Shown one piece after another: positions 10,641 through 23,018 of a DNA stretch of 64,000 bases. Below the pieces are notes generated by a model. It was not told the DNA's origin, made no database searches, and worked only from the letters and a program-made list of their open reading frames with translations. A program made the translations under genes and the position numbers. Each line of letters starts with the position of its first letter. The first letter of the stretch is position 1. The DNA comes from Colocasia esculenta (lineage: Eukaryota; Streptophyta; Magnoliopsida; Alismatales; Araceae): contig CM024766.1 of NCBI GenBank assembly GCA_014218235.1, positions 26,881,346-26,945,345 on the forward strand, in the 5' to 3' direction.

Positions 10641-10916
10641 GAAGACTGAAGCTCTAGAAGAAGACACCTTGAATAGATAGACAACGCCTTCAACAATTTT
10701 TCAAGTCTTCTGTGAGAAACTGAAGAGCCAAGTTTTTCACTCACATCTGTTCTAGCTCTTACTCTCTAAGATTAGTGAAGATCCTTGAGAGAGCCTCTAG
10801 TACTGAGAGAGATGAACTCTGTAGATCCTTTCTTTCTCAGTCTTAGCTTCAGATCTAGCATTGTATAAGCTTGATCTAGGGGCTTGCTTTCATTTCCTCA
10901 TTTTTGTGTTCTTTCC

Positions 10917-11035
10917 CTTCGTGTTGAAGGAAGACCTGGGAGTTCCAGGGTGTTTGTTCCCTTCACGTAGAAGGAAGACCTGGTGGTATCCAAGGTGTTG
11001 TAATTCCTCTTCAGGTTGTGAAGAGAAGACCAGCT
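10917..11035 (+). repeat. Three hairpin units in the R/U5 part of the LTR
   Basis: Three related blocks of about 45-60 bp, each with a small inverted repeat such as CCTTCGTGTTGAAGG or CCCTTCACGTAGAAGG followed by AAGACCTGG. The same triplet is at 17370-17490 and 28700-28815 (element 2), 41505-41625, 59760-59885 and, reversed, in both LTRs of element 3. The transcript leader would carry them. Confidence 0.75.
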
Positions 11036-11325
11036 GCGGCTGAGTGTGTAAGGGTCCATAAGGGGGACTGTACCATTGGGTAGTGAAATCCTGAGGTATT
11101 GCTCAGGGACTGGACGTAGGACTCCTAAGGAGAGGGAATCCGAACCAGGATAAATCATTGTGTAGTGTGATTGCCTTTGTGTGTTTGCTATTTATCTTTA
11201 CTAACACTAACAACTATCGAAGTGTGTTTTGTGTTACTGTTTTGTGAATAGATTTTAGGTTCTCAATAATTTTAAGAATCCCATTCACCCCCCCCCCCCT
11301 CTGGGCTTGCTAGCTGGGCAACAAG

Positions 11326-11337
11326 TGGTATCAGAGC
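11326..11337 (+). other. Primer-binding site of element 1
   Basis: TGGTATCAGAGC, complementary to the 3' end of initiator Met-tRNA, three bases after the LTR end. Confidence 0.95.
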
Positions 11338-11386
11338 TAGTCTCTTCGACAAAGAAGAAGATCCAACGATCTAAAGAAAAGATCAA

Positions 11387-13152
11387 ATGGCAGCCCAAGG
11401 TCACTCTAAAGGTCAGTCAGTCAACAGGCCACCACTATTTGATGGTGAAGATTATACATACTGGAAAACAAGGATGGAGTACTTCCTACAAGGATTCGAT
11501 TTTCAAATATGGTCCATAGTAGAAGAAGGCGATCTAGTTGTTCTAAACAACAGAGACAACTGGACAGAAGATGACAAAAAAAAAAGATTTCTCTCAACTG
11601 CAAAGCTAAGAGCATATTATGTTGTGCCCTTAGTAAGAAAGAATTTAACCGAGTTTTAGCCTGCAAATCAGAGATGGAGATGTGGGAGAAGCTAAGAATC
11701 ACATACGAATGTACTAACAAAGTAAAGGAAACCAGAATAGACATTTTGGTGACACAGTACGAGAGGTTCCAGATCAGTCAGGAGAAACCATTACTCAGAT
11801 GTTCAGCAGATTTACAGACTCACCAACGGGTTAGCAGGATTAGGAAAAAGCTATGAGATGGGAGACATGGTAAGGAAAATCCTTAGATCTCTACCATCTT
11901 CTTGACTCCCAAGGTAACAGCTATAGAAGAAGCCATGACTTGAAAAGGATGTCATTGGAAAATCTCATTGGGTCCCTCATGGCCATGAGATAAACATGGA
12001 AATATTGGAGAATCATCAAGTAGAAAGAAGCACACGAATGCCCTCAAAGCAGCAAAAGATAGCTTTGAGGAAGAATCTGCGAACGAAGACAGTAGTGAAA
12101 ACAGTGAAGATGAAGAAGCTTGTTATCAAGAAGACTACAACGCATCTTAGCCAAAAGAAAAATATCAATCTAGAAGATGTTACTTCAAAAAGGGCAAAGA
12201 TTTCAAGAAAACTGAAGCAAAGGACATCAAGAAAGGTGAGCCAATTTGCTATGAATGTAAGAAGCCCGGACATATCAAGGCAGAGTGTCCAAAGCCCAAG
12301 AAATCTGAATACAGAAAGAAGGAATGTTCAATAAAACCAAGAAGATATAAGAAGAAAGCTATGACAGTGGCTTGGGACAACAGCAGTGACTCAGACAGTG
12401 AGTCAAGCTCAAGCAGTGAAGAAGAAGAAAAAGCTAACTTGGCGTTCATGGCTAACACAAAAGACAAGGTAACATCTGACTCATCCTTCTCTTCTTGTAA
12501 TGATACTGATTCAGATAACTTAGAAGAAGCATTTAATGAATTATACTGTAAATATATAGAAGTATGTAAATTACTAAGAGCCAGTAAGAAAAATCTCACA
12601 TGCCTAGAAAACACTATTCAGATTTAAATCTGAAAATGAGCAATGAAAAAACAAATTAATGAACTAAAAGGAGAAACGAATTACTGTGCGATGACTTGAA
12701 AAAAAAAATGAACAATTATCAAATTTGGAAAATCAAGAAACTGTAAATAATTTAAAACAAGAAGTCAACACGTTACCACAGAAATGAAAAATTATCAAGC
12801 ACACTAGAAAAATTTACAAATGGTAAAACTAGATTAATATTGAAAGGTCCTAGACGGTCAAGTAAAAAAAAACATGGATTAGGTTATACACCCCCCGATA
12901 ATGATGAAACTAAAGTTTATCCTAAAATATATCCTACACCTAAATTTGTACCTGAATAAGGCACAGCATACAAGGCAAACCTTAAATACATACCAACTAA
13001 AAGTAACTAAGATGTCTTGCTGTAGTCATTGCAACAAGCTAGGTCATATTAAAGCATCATGTCCTACTAAACATAAAATATGGGTAATCAAAAAGAAAAA
13101 TGATGACACTAACCAACCAGGACGCAAAAGAACTTGGGTATCTAAAGCTTAA
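11387..13152 (+). pseudogene. gag: Element 1 gag (UBN2-type with two zinc knuckles), broken
   Basis: The ATG at 11387 starts MAAQGHSKGQS, shared by all four elements. The N-terminal part has the copia gag pattern PPLFDGEDYTYWKTRMEYFL, a nucleic-acid-packaging capsid-like region. A CCHC knuckle (CYECKKPGHIKAEC) lies near 12247-12288. An acidic serine-rich stretch follows (12370-12430), then a charged helical region, then a second knuckle (CCSHCNKLGHIKASC) near 13018-13062. Frameshifts near 11660, 11780 and later split the frame into pieces. An intact Gag would form the virus-like particle and bind RNA. Confidence 0.88.
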
Positions 13153-13159
13153 TGTTTTT

Positions 13160-15473
13160 TAATGCAGGGAAACCTTGAGCATCCAAATGGTATTAGACAA
13201 CGGTTGCTCAAGGCACATGTCAGGGAACAGGAAGCTATTTCCCATTTAGAAGCTGAAGAAGGTACAGTCACTATGGAGATAATGAAAAGGGACTGTAATA
13301 GAGTGGATCAGTAGGCAACAAAGAAGACAGTCATTGAAGAAGTTCTATGCGTCAAGGACTAAAGCACAACCTTATCAGTATCAGCCAGCTGTGCGACAAA
13401 GGACATCAAATCAGATTTCAAGAGTCGAAGTGTAGCATTATGAAGGATGGTGCAATCATCTTTGAAGCAAACAGAGAAAGAACCTATACGTGCTCTATCT
13501 AGAGGAACTAAAAATCAGGACATTTGTTTGGCAGCAAATAGAACAGTCAACAGAACTGTGGCACCGAAGACTAGGTCACTGCAGTCTTGATGGCATGAGA
13601 AAATTGATCAAGAGAAGCTTGTGGAAGGCCTACCCAAAGTAAGTACAAAATTGAATAGTATATGCAGACCATGCGCAAAAGGAAAGCACACCAAGTCATC
13701 CTTCAAGTCGAAAACTGTGGTAGCAACCTCTAAACCCTTAGAACTTTTACATATGGATTTATTTGGGTTCAAGAGTGTGGTAACAACCACCAGTCTTGGA
13801 GGAAAGAATTTGAATTGTTATAGTAGATGATTACTCCATATTCACTTAGGTATGTTTTTTTTGAGCACAAAGATGATACATTTGACAGTTTTGTAAGGTT
13901 CGCACAAGGTACAGAAAGCAAAAAGTTCAGCATTGTTGGGATCCGGTCAGATCATGGAGGAGAATTCCAAAATGAAAAAATTACCAAGTTCTGTGATGAC
14001 CAATTGATAGAACACAATTTCTCAGCACCAAGGACACCACAGCAAAATGGAGTTGCTGAGAGGAAGAATAGAACCATGTTGGATATGGCAAGGACAATGC
14101 TATCAGAATATGATTTGCCAAGGTATTTTTGGCTGAAGCAGTCAACACTGCATGTTACATTATCAACAGAGTGATGATCAGGCCTATCTTGAAGAAACAG
14201 CATATGATTGTACAAGGGAAGAAGCCGAGATCAGTCAATTCAGGACATTCGGATGTCCATGTTTCATCCCCAACAAACGACAAAAGAGACATCGGTAAGG
14301 TAGATGCAAAATTAGATGAAGGTATATTCATGGGGATGCTTCTAAACCTAAAGGTATGAGTATTTAATAAGCGTACTTTATTAATTGAACATCAGTACAC
14401 ATCATTTTTTATGAAACTAACCCTTCCTTGAGAGAGGAACAAGATAGTGATATTGATGATGCAGAAGAATTGCCCATGAAATTAAGAATACATCTATCAA
14501 GGGTAGGAGATCCACCTCTGGAAGACCTGCAACAAAAAGGACATTTTACATGAAAATCTTCCAAGGAATGGAGATATAAAAAGATCACCCACTAGAAACA
14601 TCATTGGTGATCCATCTATAGGGTAAGGACAAGAGGTAATGTAATTCCATGTGATTATTAGCTTTTGTCTCGCAAAAGAGGAAGGCATAGATTTTGATGA
14701 AACTATGCACCTGTAGCTAGACTTGAGGCTATTAGGATTCTACTTGCATATGCATCCGCATTAGACTTGAAATTATTTCAAATGGATGTTAAATCAGCTT
14801 TTCTAAATGGTTTTATTAGGAGGAAGTTTATGTAGAACAACCTCCAGGTTTTGATGACATTGATTTTCCGAATCATGTATTTAAGTTGCACAAAGCATTA
14901 TATGGATTAAAACAAGCACCAAGAGCATGGTATGAACGTTTAAGTGCATTCTATTAAACCATGGTTTCATTAGAGGTCTAGTAGATAGTACATTATTTGT
15001 TAAGTCTAAAGTCAAACATATTCTGCTTGTTCAAATATATGTTGATGATATAATATTTGGTTCTACTGATGAATCCCTTTGCAAGTATTTTGAAAAGCTC
15101 ATGCAGGGAGAATTCGAGATGAGCATGATGGGGGAGCTCAACTACTTCCTTGGATTGCAATCAAACAAGGAAAGGAAGGAACTCACATCTGTCAAGCCAA
15201 GTACACCAAGGAGTTGCTAAAGAAATTGGATTCGAAAATAGCAAGCCACTGTCAACGCCTATGAGCACATCAACAAGAATGGACAGTGATAAGGATGGTA
15301 AGAAAGTAGACCAAAAGATCTACAAAGGTATGATAGGTTCACTACTATATTTAACTGCCAGTAGACCTGACATACTGTTTAGCGTATGCATGTGTGCTAG
15401 GTATCAGGCAGACCCTAAAGAATCTCATTTAATTAGTGTCAAAAGAATTTTCAGATATTTAGCAAAAACCCAT
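13160..15473 (+). pseudogene. pol: Element 1 pol, part 1 (protease, integrase, RT), broken
   Basis: Protease: the active-site region reads D-N-G then CSRHMSGNRK near 13177, where relatives have D-S-G. GAG-pre-integrase: LWHRRLGHCSLDGMRKL near 13555. Integrase core: a VDDYS-like D, then RSDHGGEFQN near 13945 and NGVAERKNRT near 14047, giving the D-D-E set. RT: YVEQPPGF and LHKALYGLKQAPRAWYERL near 14830-14940 and YVDDIIFGSTDES near 15041. Stops and small indels interrupt every domain. The frame is cut at 15473 by element 2 and continues at 29101. Confidence 0.9.
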
Positions 15474-15679
15474 TGATGATCCAACTGTCCCCATGTAATT
15501 TATACAAATTACTTATCTATTTTGGTGATTAACAAAACTATTCTAACGAATTTTCTATAAGTCTTGAGCAGAGGAATTAAAACAAGGAAAATCAAGCCAA
15601 ATGGTAAGCATTATTCCTATTGTAGCAATTTTGTTTCAAAGCATGAAATCTATCCAAATCCACATCGACTTTCTTTATG

Positions 15680-16480
15680 CTACAACGATTTCAGTAGAGT
15701 TGTAACGATTTCCCATAACGATTTCGTAAGTGCCTTATCGATTTCAGATTCATAATGATTTCTCAAAGACTGAAACAACGTTTTGGATTCAATGAAGTCG
15801 ATCTCAGAACGATTGTTAAGTATCATATCGATTCTCTCATAACAATCTGTTCACATCGATTTTCTCACAACGATTCATTAAGTGATTGCAACGATTTGCC
15901 CTCACAATGATTCGTTAAGTGATTACAATGATTTGCTCTCACATCGATTTCTTAAGTGAGAATAACGATTTGCTCTCACATCGATTTGCCCTCACAATGA
16001 TTTGTTAAGTGATTACAATGATTTGCTCTCACATCGATTTCTTAAGTGAGAATAACAATTTGCTCTCACATTGATTTCTTAAGTGAGAACAACGATTTGC
16101 TCTCACATCGATTTCTTAAGTGAGAACAACGATTTGCTCTCACATCGATTTCTTAAGTGATCATAACGATTTGCTCTCGCAACAATTCGTTAAGTAATCA
16201 TAACGATTTGTTCCCGCAATGATTTGTTAAGTAATCATAACGATTTGCTTTCCGCAAAGACTTGTTAAGTGATCATAACGATTTGTTCCAGAGCGATTTC
16301 TTAAGTGATCACAACGACTTGCTCTCGCAACGATTCCTTAAGTGATCATAACGATTTGCTCTCGTAACGATTCGATAAGTTACATAATGACTCTGCCACT
16401 GTAACGACTCATCAAGTTACATAACGACTTGGTCGCTATAACGATTCGATACATTTCACAACGATTTCGTGGAATATAAC
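15680..16480. repeat. U3 octamer array, element 2 5' LTR
   Basis: Repeated AACGATTT, ATCGATTT and AACGATTC, partly in a regular unit of GTGAGAACAACGATTTGCTC followed by TCACATCGATTTCTTAA, period about 36 bp around 16050-16160. The 3' LTR copy at 27270-27980 has fewer units. Confidence 0.9.
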
Positions 16481-16806
16481 GATTTGATTTTGAGCTAATT
16501 TTGAATACATGAAAAGTCAAAGTCTTCTCGCATATCTTTCTGACAGCCATGCATTTATTATGACTAAACATATCACTGCAGTGCATGCAAACGATATCCT
16601 CTATTCATGCTTATTCTGTAAAACTCTATACATTTCACAACGATTTCGTGGAATAAAATGATTTGATTTTGAGCTAATTTTTGAATACATGAAAGTCAAA
16701 GTCTTCTCGCATATCTTTCTGACAGCCATGCATTTATTATGACTAAACATATCACTTCAGTGCATGCAAACGATATCCTATTCTCATGCTTATTCTGTAA
16801 ACATCT
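16449..16806. repeat. 179-bp tandem duplication in element 2 5' LTR
   Basis: ATACATTTCACAACGATTTC starts at 16449 and again at 16628; the two halves match almost throughout. The 3' LTR has one copy (27945-28130), so the duplication postdates insertion or the LTRs were unequal. Confidence 0.9.
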
Positions 16807-17766
16807 TTTTAGAAGAACAGAATGAACTTTCTATTTCTGTATAAAATCAATCTAACGATTGACTAACAACAAGAGATAGCTTAGTTGTCTATTGTTTAAG
16901 CTTGTAATATGTGCAGGTCTCTGACAGCACTCATCATACAATGTTGGACAAAATAGAAGGCAAAGGATATTACAGAAGATCTCTCTCTGTGTGTGCATGA
17001 AAGCCGTTGAACGGAAAGCTCTATAGGACCATGCAGTCCAACGTATACCAAGCTTAGAGACAACGGACACTTCACGTTCAATTTTAAATTGAAGATATAA
17101 ATAGAAGAATGAAGCTCCTGAAGACAGATAACGGTTAGAGAACAACGAGTAAACAACGCTTACACCTTCTACAAGCTTTCCTAGAGCCAAGCAAAAATTC
17201 TCATCTTTGTTCTAGCTCTTGCTCTCTGTGCTAAGTGTAGTCTATGAGAGAGCCTTTAGTTCTGAGAAGAGTCCTAGTTGTAGATCTTTTCCTTCTCAGT
17301 GCTTAGCTTCAGATCAAGTTGTGTTCTATAAGCTTGATCTAGGGGCTTCATCTCTGAACAGTTCCTTGTGTTGTTCCCTTCGTTGGAAGGAAGACCTGGT
17401 GGGTTCTAGGGTGTTGTTCCCTTCGTGTGAAGGAAGACCTGGTGGGTTCTAGGGTGTTGTTCCCTTCGTGTGAAGGAAGACCAGTTGGGGTGTTGGATGC
17501 TATAGTGTCCTTAAGGGGGCTCTGTACCCTTATTAGTGAAATCCTGAGATATTGCTCAGGGTCTGGACGTAGGACTACTAAGGAGAGGAGATCCAAACCA
17601 GGATAATTCTCTATGTCGTGTGATTGCTTTTGCGTGTTTGAATTTTCCTTCACTAACACTAACAATCTGCGAAGTGGATTTTGTGACCATTCTGTGAACA
17701 TGTTTTAAGTATTAAATTTTTTAATATCCCATTCACCCCCCTCTGGGCTAGCTAGCTGGGCAACAG

Positions 17767-17778
17767 TGGTATCAGAGC
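17767..17778 (+). other. Primer-binding site of element 2
   Basis: TGGTATCAGAGC, one base after the LTR end; elements 1 and 4 have two bases between LTR and PBS core. Confidence 0.95.
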
Positions 17779-17828
17779 GAGTCTCTTCAACAAAGAAAAG
17801 ATCCAACGATCTGAAGAGGAAAGATCAA

Positions 17829-19580
17829 ATGGCAGCCCAGGTCACTCCGAAGGTCAGTCAGTCAACATGCCACCGTTTTTCGATGGAGAAGATTACACCT
17901 ACTGGAAACCAGAATGGAATACTTCCACAAGGTTCGATTTTCAAATCTGGTCAATTGTAGAAGAAGGAGACCTTATGTCACCAACGAGAATGACAAATGG
18001 ACAGAAGATGATAGAAAGAGATTTCTCTCAACTGCAAAGCTAAGAGTATATTATGTTGTGCACTTAGAAAGAAATAATTTAACCGAGTTTCAGCCTGCAA
18101 ATCAGCAATGGAGATGTGGGAGAAGCTAAGAATCACATATGAAGGTACTGACAAAGTAAAAGAAACCAGAATAGACATTCTGATGACACAGTACGAGAGA
18201 TTCCAGATGCAGTCAGGAGAAACCATTACATAGATGTTCAGCAGATTTACAGACATCACCAACAGGTTAGCAGGATTAGGAAAAAGCTATGAGATGGGAG
18301 ACATGGTAAGGAAAATTCTAGATCTCTACCATCTTCTTGGACTCCCAAGGTAACAGCTATAGAAGAAGCCAATGACTTGAAAAGGATGTCACTGGAAAAG
18401 CTCATTGGTCCCTCATGGCCCATGAGATAAACATGGAGAGATTAGGAGAATCATCTAGCAGGAAGAAGCACACAAATGCTCTGAAGCAGCAGAAGGCTGC
18501 TCTGGAGAAAATCTGAAGATGAAGCCAGCAGTGAAGACAGTGAAGACGAAGAAGCTATGCTATCTAGGAGGCTTCACGAATCTTAGCCAAAAAGAAAGAT
18601 ATCAGTCCGGCAGAAGATATTTCAAGAAAAATAAGGAGTCTAAGAAGATAGAAGGAAATGACTCAAATAAAGGTGAGCCCATATGCTATGAATGTAAGAA
18701 GCCCGGACATATCAAAGCAGAATGTCTGAAGCTCAAGAAACTTGAATTCAAAAAGAAAGACAGTTCCAAGAGTTCAGGAGATACAAGAAGAAGCAATGGA
18801 AACAGCTTGCAGCAACAACAACGACTTGGACAACAACAAGTCTCAAGCAGTGAGGAAGAAGAAGAAGCTATCTTGGCTTTCATGGCCAACAGAAGAAAAG
18901 GTAACTTCTGACTCATCTTTTGATTCATGTAATGATTTAGATTCTGATGACTTAGAAGAAGCTTTTAATGATTTATATAGTAAATATAAAGAAGTATCTA
19001 AACTACTAAAAGCTAGCAACAAAAACATTGCATGTCAAGAGAATACATAATTCAGATTTAAAATCAGAAAATGAACAACTAGAGAAGCAGGTTATGAACA
19101 TAAGAGAAGAAATGAGTTGCTATGCGAGATCTAAAAGATAAAAATAAACAAATAATTTAAGTAGAGAAACAAGAAAGTTCAGATGAATTAAAAAGGGAAA
19201 ATAAATATTACAGAAGAAAATGAAGACTATCAAGTACGTTAGAAAAATTTACTAATGGCAAAACTGATTAACACTAAAAGGTGCTAGACGATCAAGTAGA
19301 AGAAGCATGGATTAGGTTATACTCCACCCGATAATGAGGAAGAAATAACATACCCTAAACATATCCAACTCCATAATTATACCTGAACAAGATGTAGCAT
19401 ACAAAGTAAACCTTAAATATATTAAATTGAAAAGCAACAAACATGTCTTGTTGTAGTCATTGTATAAATTAGCACACATGAAAGTATCATGTCCAACCAA
19501 CACAAAATGTGGATAATCAAAAGAAAATTGATGATACTAACCAGCAAGGACCCAAAAGAACTTGGGTACCTAAAGCTTAG
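17829..19580 (+). pseudogene. gag: Element 2 gag, broken
   Basis: The ATG at 17829 gives MAAQ then loses frame within 15 codons relative to elements 1 and 4. Recognisable parts: the WKTRMEYF-like region near 17905 (one base lost), a capsid-like helical region near 18100-18440, CCHC knuckle CYECKKPGHIKAEC near 18686-18730, an acidic serine-rich linker near 18840-18900, and a degenerate second knuckle near 19446-19490. At least six frame breaks are visible. Order and spacing match element 1 gag. Confidence 0.87.
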
Positions 19581-19599
19581 TGTCTCTATTTCAGGGAAG

Positions 19600-22500
19600 C
19601 CTTTGAGCATCAAAATGGTACCTGGACAGCGGCGCTCAAGGCATATGTCTGGAAATAAAAAGTTGTTCTCTCCCTCGAAGCTAAAGAAGCACAGTCACAT
19701 ATGGAGACAATGGAAAGGAACTATAATAGGCAGTGGATCAGTGAGCAGCAAAGGCAAAACAGTTATTGAAGATGTACTATGTGTTAGAGTATGAAGCACA
19801 ACCTCATCAGCTCAGCCAGCTGTGCGACAAAGGAATCAAATCAAATTCCAAGAGTCAAAGTGCAGCATTATGATAGATGGAGAGGTTATCTTTGAAGCCG
19901 CAGAGAAAAGAACTTGTATGTACTCTACCTTGAAGATTTAAAAGGTCAGGATATCTGTTTAGCAGCAAACAAAAAGTAGTCAACTGAGCTGTGGCACAGA
20001 AGATTAGGCCACTGCAGTTTGGATGGCATGAGAAAGCTGATCAAGAGAAGTCTGGTGGAAGGTCTACCAAGAGTCAGCACAAAGATGGATGGCGTCTGTG
20101 GACCTTGTGCAAAAGGGAAGCACACAAAGTCTTCCTTCAAGTCAAAGTCTGTGGTAACCACCTCTAAACCCTTAGAACTCCTTCACATGGACTTATTTGG
20201 GCCAATGAGGACCACAAGTCTTGGAGGAAAGAATTTTAGATTTGTTATAGTAGATGACTATTCCAGATTCACATGGGTTTCATTCTTGGAGCACAAAGAT
20301 GATACGTTTGATAGTTTTGTGAGCTTTAGCAAGAAATACAAAAGAATAAGAAGTACTGCATCGTTAGAATCCAGTCAGATCATGGAGGAGAGTTCCAAAA
20401 TGAAACGTTTTCAAAATTTTGTGATGACCAAGGGATTGAGCACAACTTCTTAGCACCAAGGACACCACAGCAAAATGGAGTTGCTGAGAGAAAGAACAGA
20501 ACTCTCTTGGATATGGCAAGGACTATGCTGTCAGAATATGATCTGCCAAGATATTTTTGGGCTGAACCAGTCAACACAGCAAGCTACATCATAAATAGAG
20601 TAATGATCAGGCCAATATTGAAGAAAATAGCATATGAGTTGTACAAGGGAAAGAAGCCAAAAATCAGTCACTTCCGGACATTCGGATGTCCATGTTTCAT
20701 TCACAACAACGACAAAAGAGATTGGTAAGTTAGATGTCAAATCATATGTAGGCATCTTCATGGGTATGCTTCTAAACCTAAAGGTTATAGAGTTTTTAAT
20801 AAACATACTTTATTAATTGAACAATCAGTACACATTATCTTTGATGAAACTAACCCTTCCTTGAGAAAAGGAGTCGAAAGTGACAATGATGATGCAGATG
20901 AATTTTCTAAGAAACTAAAGAATACATCAATTGAGGACAAGGAAGATCCACCTCTGGAAGACCGGCAACAAAGGGATATCTCTCATGAAAATCTTCAAAA
21001 GGAATGGAGATACAAGAAAGATCACCCACCTGAAAATATTATTGGTGATCCATCTGTAGGGGTAAGAATGAGAGGCAATGCTATTCCATGTGATTATCTA
21101 GCTTTTGTTTCTCAAATAGAGCCTAGGACAGTCAATGAAGCTCTTACTGATGAATCTTGGATTTTAGCCATGCAAGATGAACTGAATCAGTTCAAGAGAA
21201 ACCATGTATGGTCACTTGTTCCTAGACCATCAGATCATCCAGTGATTGGCAACCAAATGGGTGTTCAGAATAAATTGGATGAAGCTGGTGTGATCTTAAG
21301 AAAAGGCCAGATTTGTAGCTCAAGGCTATTCCCAAGAGGAAGGCAAAGATTTCGATGAAACCTATGCACCTGTAGCTAGACTTGAGGCTATTAGAATCTT
21401 ACTTGCTTTTGCGTCTGCATTAGATCTGAAACTATTTGAAATGGATGTAAAGTCTGCATTTCTTAATGGTTTTATTAAGGATGAAGTTTATGTAGAACAA
21501 CCTCCAGGCTTTGATGACACTGAATTTTCGAATCATGTTTTTAAATTACACAAACACTATATTGTTTAAAATAAGCACCTGCCTGGTATGAAAGGCTTAG
21601 CTCTTTTTTATTAACCATGGTTTTATTAGAGGTCAAGTAATAGTACTCTGTTCATTAAGTCTAAGATCAACATATATTGCTGTATAAATCTATGTAGATG
21701 ATATAATTTTTGGCTCTACTGATGAATCTCTTTGCAAGTACTTTGAGAAGCTTATGCAGGGAATTCGAGATGAGTATATATGGGGGAGCTAAACTACTCC
21801 TAGGATTGCAAATCAAGCAAGGAAAAGATGGCACCCACATTTGTCAAGCCAAATATACAAAGGAACTCTTAAAGAAGTTTGGTTCGATAATGCCCAGCCA
21901 CTGTCAACACCTATGAGCACATTAACAAGGATGGTAGAAAGTAGATCAAAGATCTACAGATGTATGATAGGTTCATTACTTTACCTAAAGGCAAGCAGAC
22001 CTGATATATTGTTTAGTGTATGCATGTGTGCTAGGTATCAGGCAGACCCTAAGGAATCTCACTTAATTAGTGTTAAAAGAATTTTCAGATATTTAGCCAA
22101 GAGTCATGACTTAGGTTTATGGTATCCAAAATTATGTCAAATTAATTTGGTAGGATACTCTGATGCTGACTACGCTGGATGCAAAATCGATAGAAAAAGC
22201 ACCAGTGGTTGTTGTCAATTTCTTGCAGGATGTCTGATATCATGGTCCTCAAAGAAGCAAAATTCAGTAGCACTATCTACAGCTGAAGCTGAGTACGTGG
22301 CTGCTGGAAGTTGTTGTACACAACTTCAATGGATCAAACAGCAACTTGAGGATTATGGGCTACATATCAAGACAATCCCCTTATTTATGCGACAACACCA
22401 GTGCCATAAATCTCACCAAGAATCCAGTACAGCATTCAAGGACAAAACACATTGAGGTTAGATATCATTTTATTCGTGATCATGTAGCTAATGGGAACAT

Positions 22501-22612
22501 AGATATTTCCTTTATTGATACAAATAATCAGTTAGCAGATATCTTCACAAAGGCCTTACCTGAAGAGAGGTTTACATCTCTTAGAAGGGAATTAGGTATG
22601 TGCAAATTGTGA
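19600..22612 (+). pseudogene. pol: Element 2 pol (protease, integrase, RT, RNase H), broken
   Basis: Protease: WYLDSG near 19620, with the active-site D-S-G kept but a frameshift right after. GAG-pre-integrase LWHRRLGHCSLDGMRKL near 19991; integrase residues in VDDYSRFTW (20251), SDHGGEF (20373) and NGVAERKNRT (20476). RT: EPRTVNEALTDESW near 21120, ETYAPVARLEAIRIL near 21358, YVDDIIFGSTDES near 21694. RNase H: YSDADYAGCKIDRKSTSG near 22156 with catalytic Asp, STAEAEYVA near 22278 with catalytic Glu, and a frame-shifted CDNTSAI near 22387. It ends LGMCKL then TGA at 22610-22612. The longest open piece is 21841-22455. Confidence 0.92.
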
Positions 22613-23018
22613 AAGATTTATCTGTATAAAATTGAAATATAAATTATTAGAATGTTAATTATTTTCCCTCCCTGGATTTAAGCAAATTTCCACAAATATT
22701 CTTGTAAAATTATTCCTAGCGATTCGCTATGTTATAAGTCTCTTATTCCTATTGAACTGGTCATTTTGTCGTTTTCCGTCATAATGGCGCCTCCGATTTC
22801 GAAAAAGTCATTATTTCCCTGATATACCCGAAATCTGTGTGGAAACGATTCACATCCTTTTCGTCATCTCCTTCCTCCTGCTTGAGGCGATACCCTATCG
22901 ACTTTGGCATCGACTCTCTGAGATTTCAAGCTCCAAACTCCTTCCCGCGAGAAATTTCTTGGGGGTTTCTGCTCCTCTCCTCACTCCAACCCTTCAAAAA
23001 ATTTCCCCATCAAAATCC

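Larger units (their letters stand above)
7324..11323 (+). repeat. 5' LTR of element 1, with nested solo LTR
   Basis: Starts TGATGATTAG and ends GCTGGGCAACA. It is 4000 bp as found and about 2365 bp without the solo LTR and its extra AAAGC. It holds a U3 array of AACGATTT-like octamers, a TATA box near 10630 and three hairpin units near the end. The 3' LTR (39602-41903) aligns along its whole length; visible differences are scattered substitutions, a longer C tract before the end here, and the solo LTR insertion. Confidence 0.93.
15474..17765 (+). repeat. 5' LTR of element 2
   Basis: 2292 bp, TGATGATCC to GGGCAACA. It contains a U3 octamer array (about 15680-16480), a 179-bp tandem duplication absent from the 3' LTR, a TATA box (GATATAAATA, about 17094) and a three-unit hairpin block (17370-17490). 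It is directly followed by the primer site. Confidence 0.95.

Noticed and set aside
11326..11337. tRNA-like sequence at the four PBS sites
   Set aside because: Only the 12-base complement of initiator Met-tRNA is present; no tRNA cloverleaf around it.
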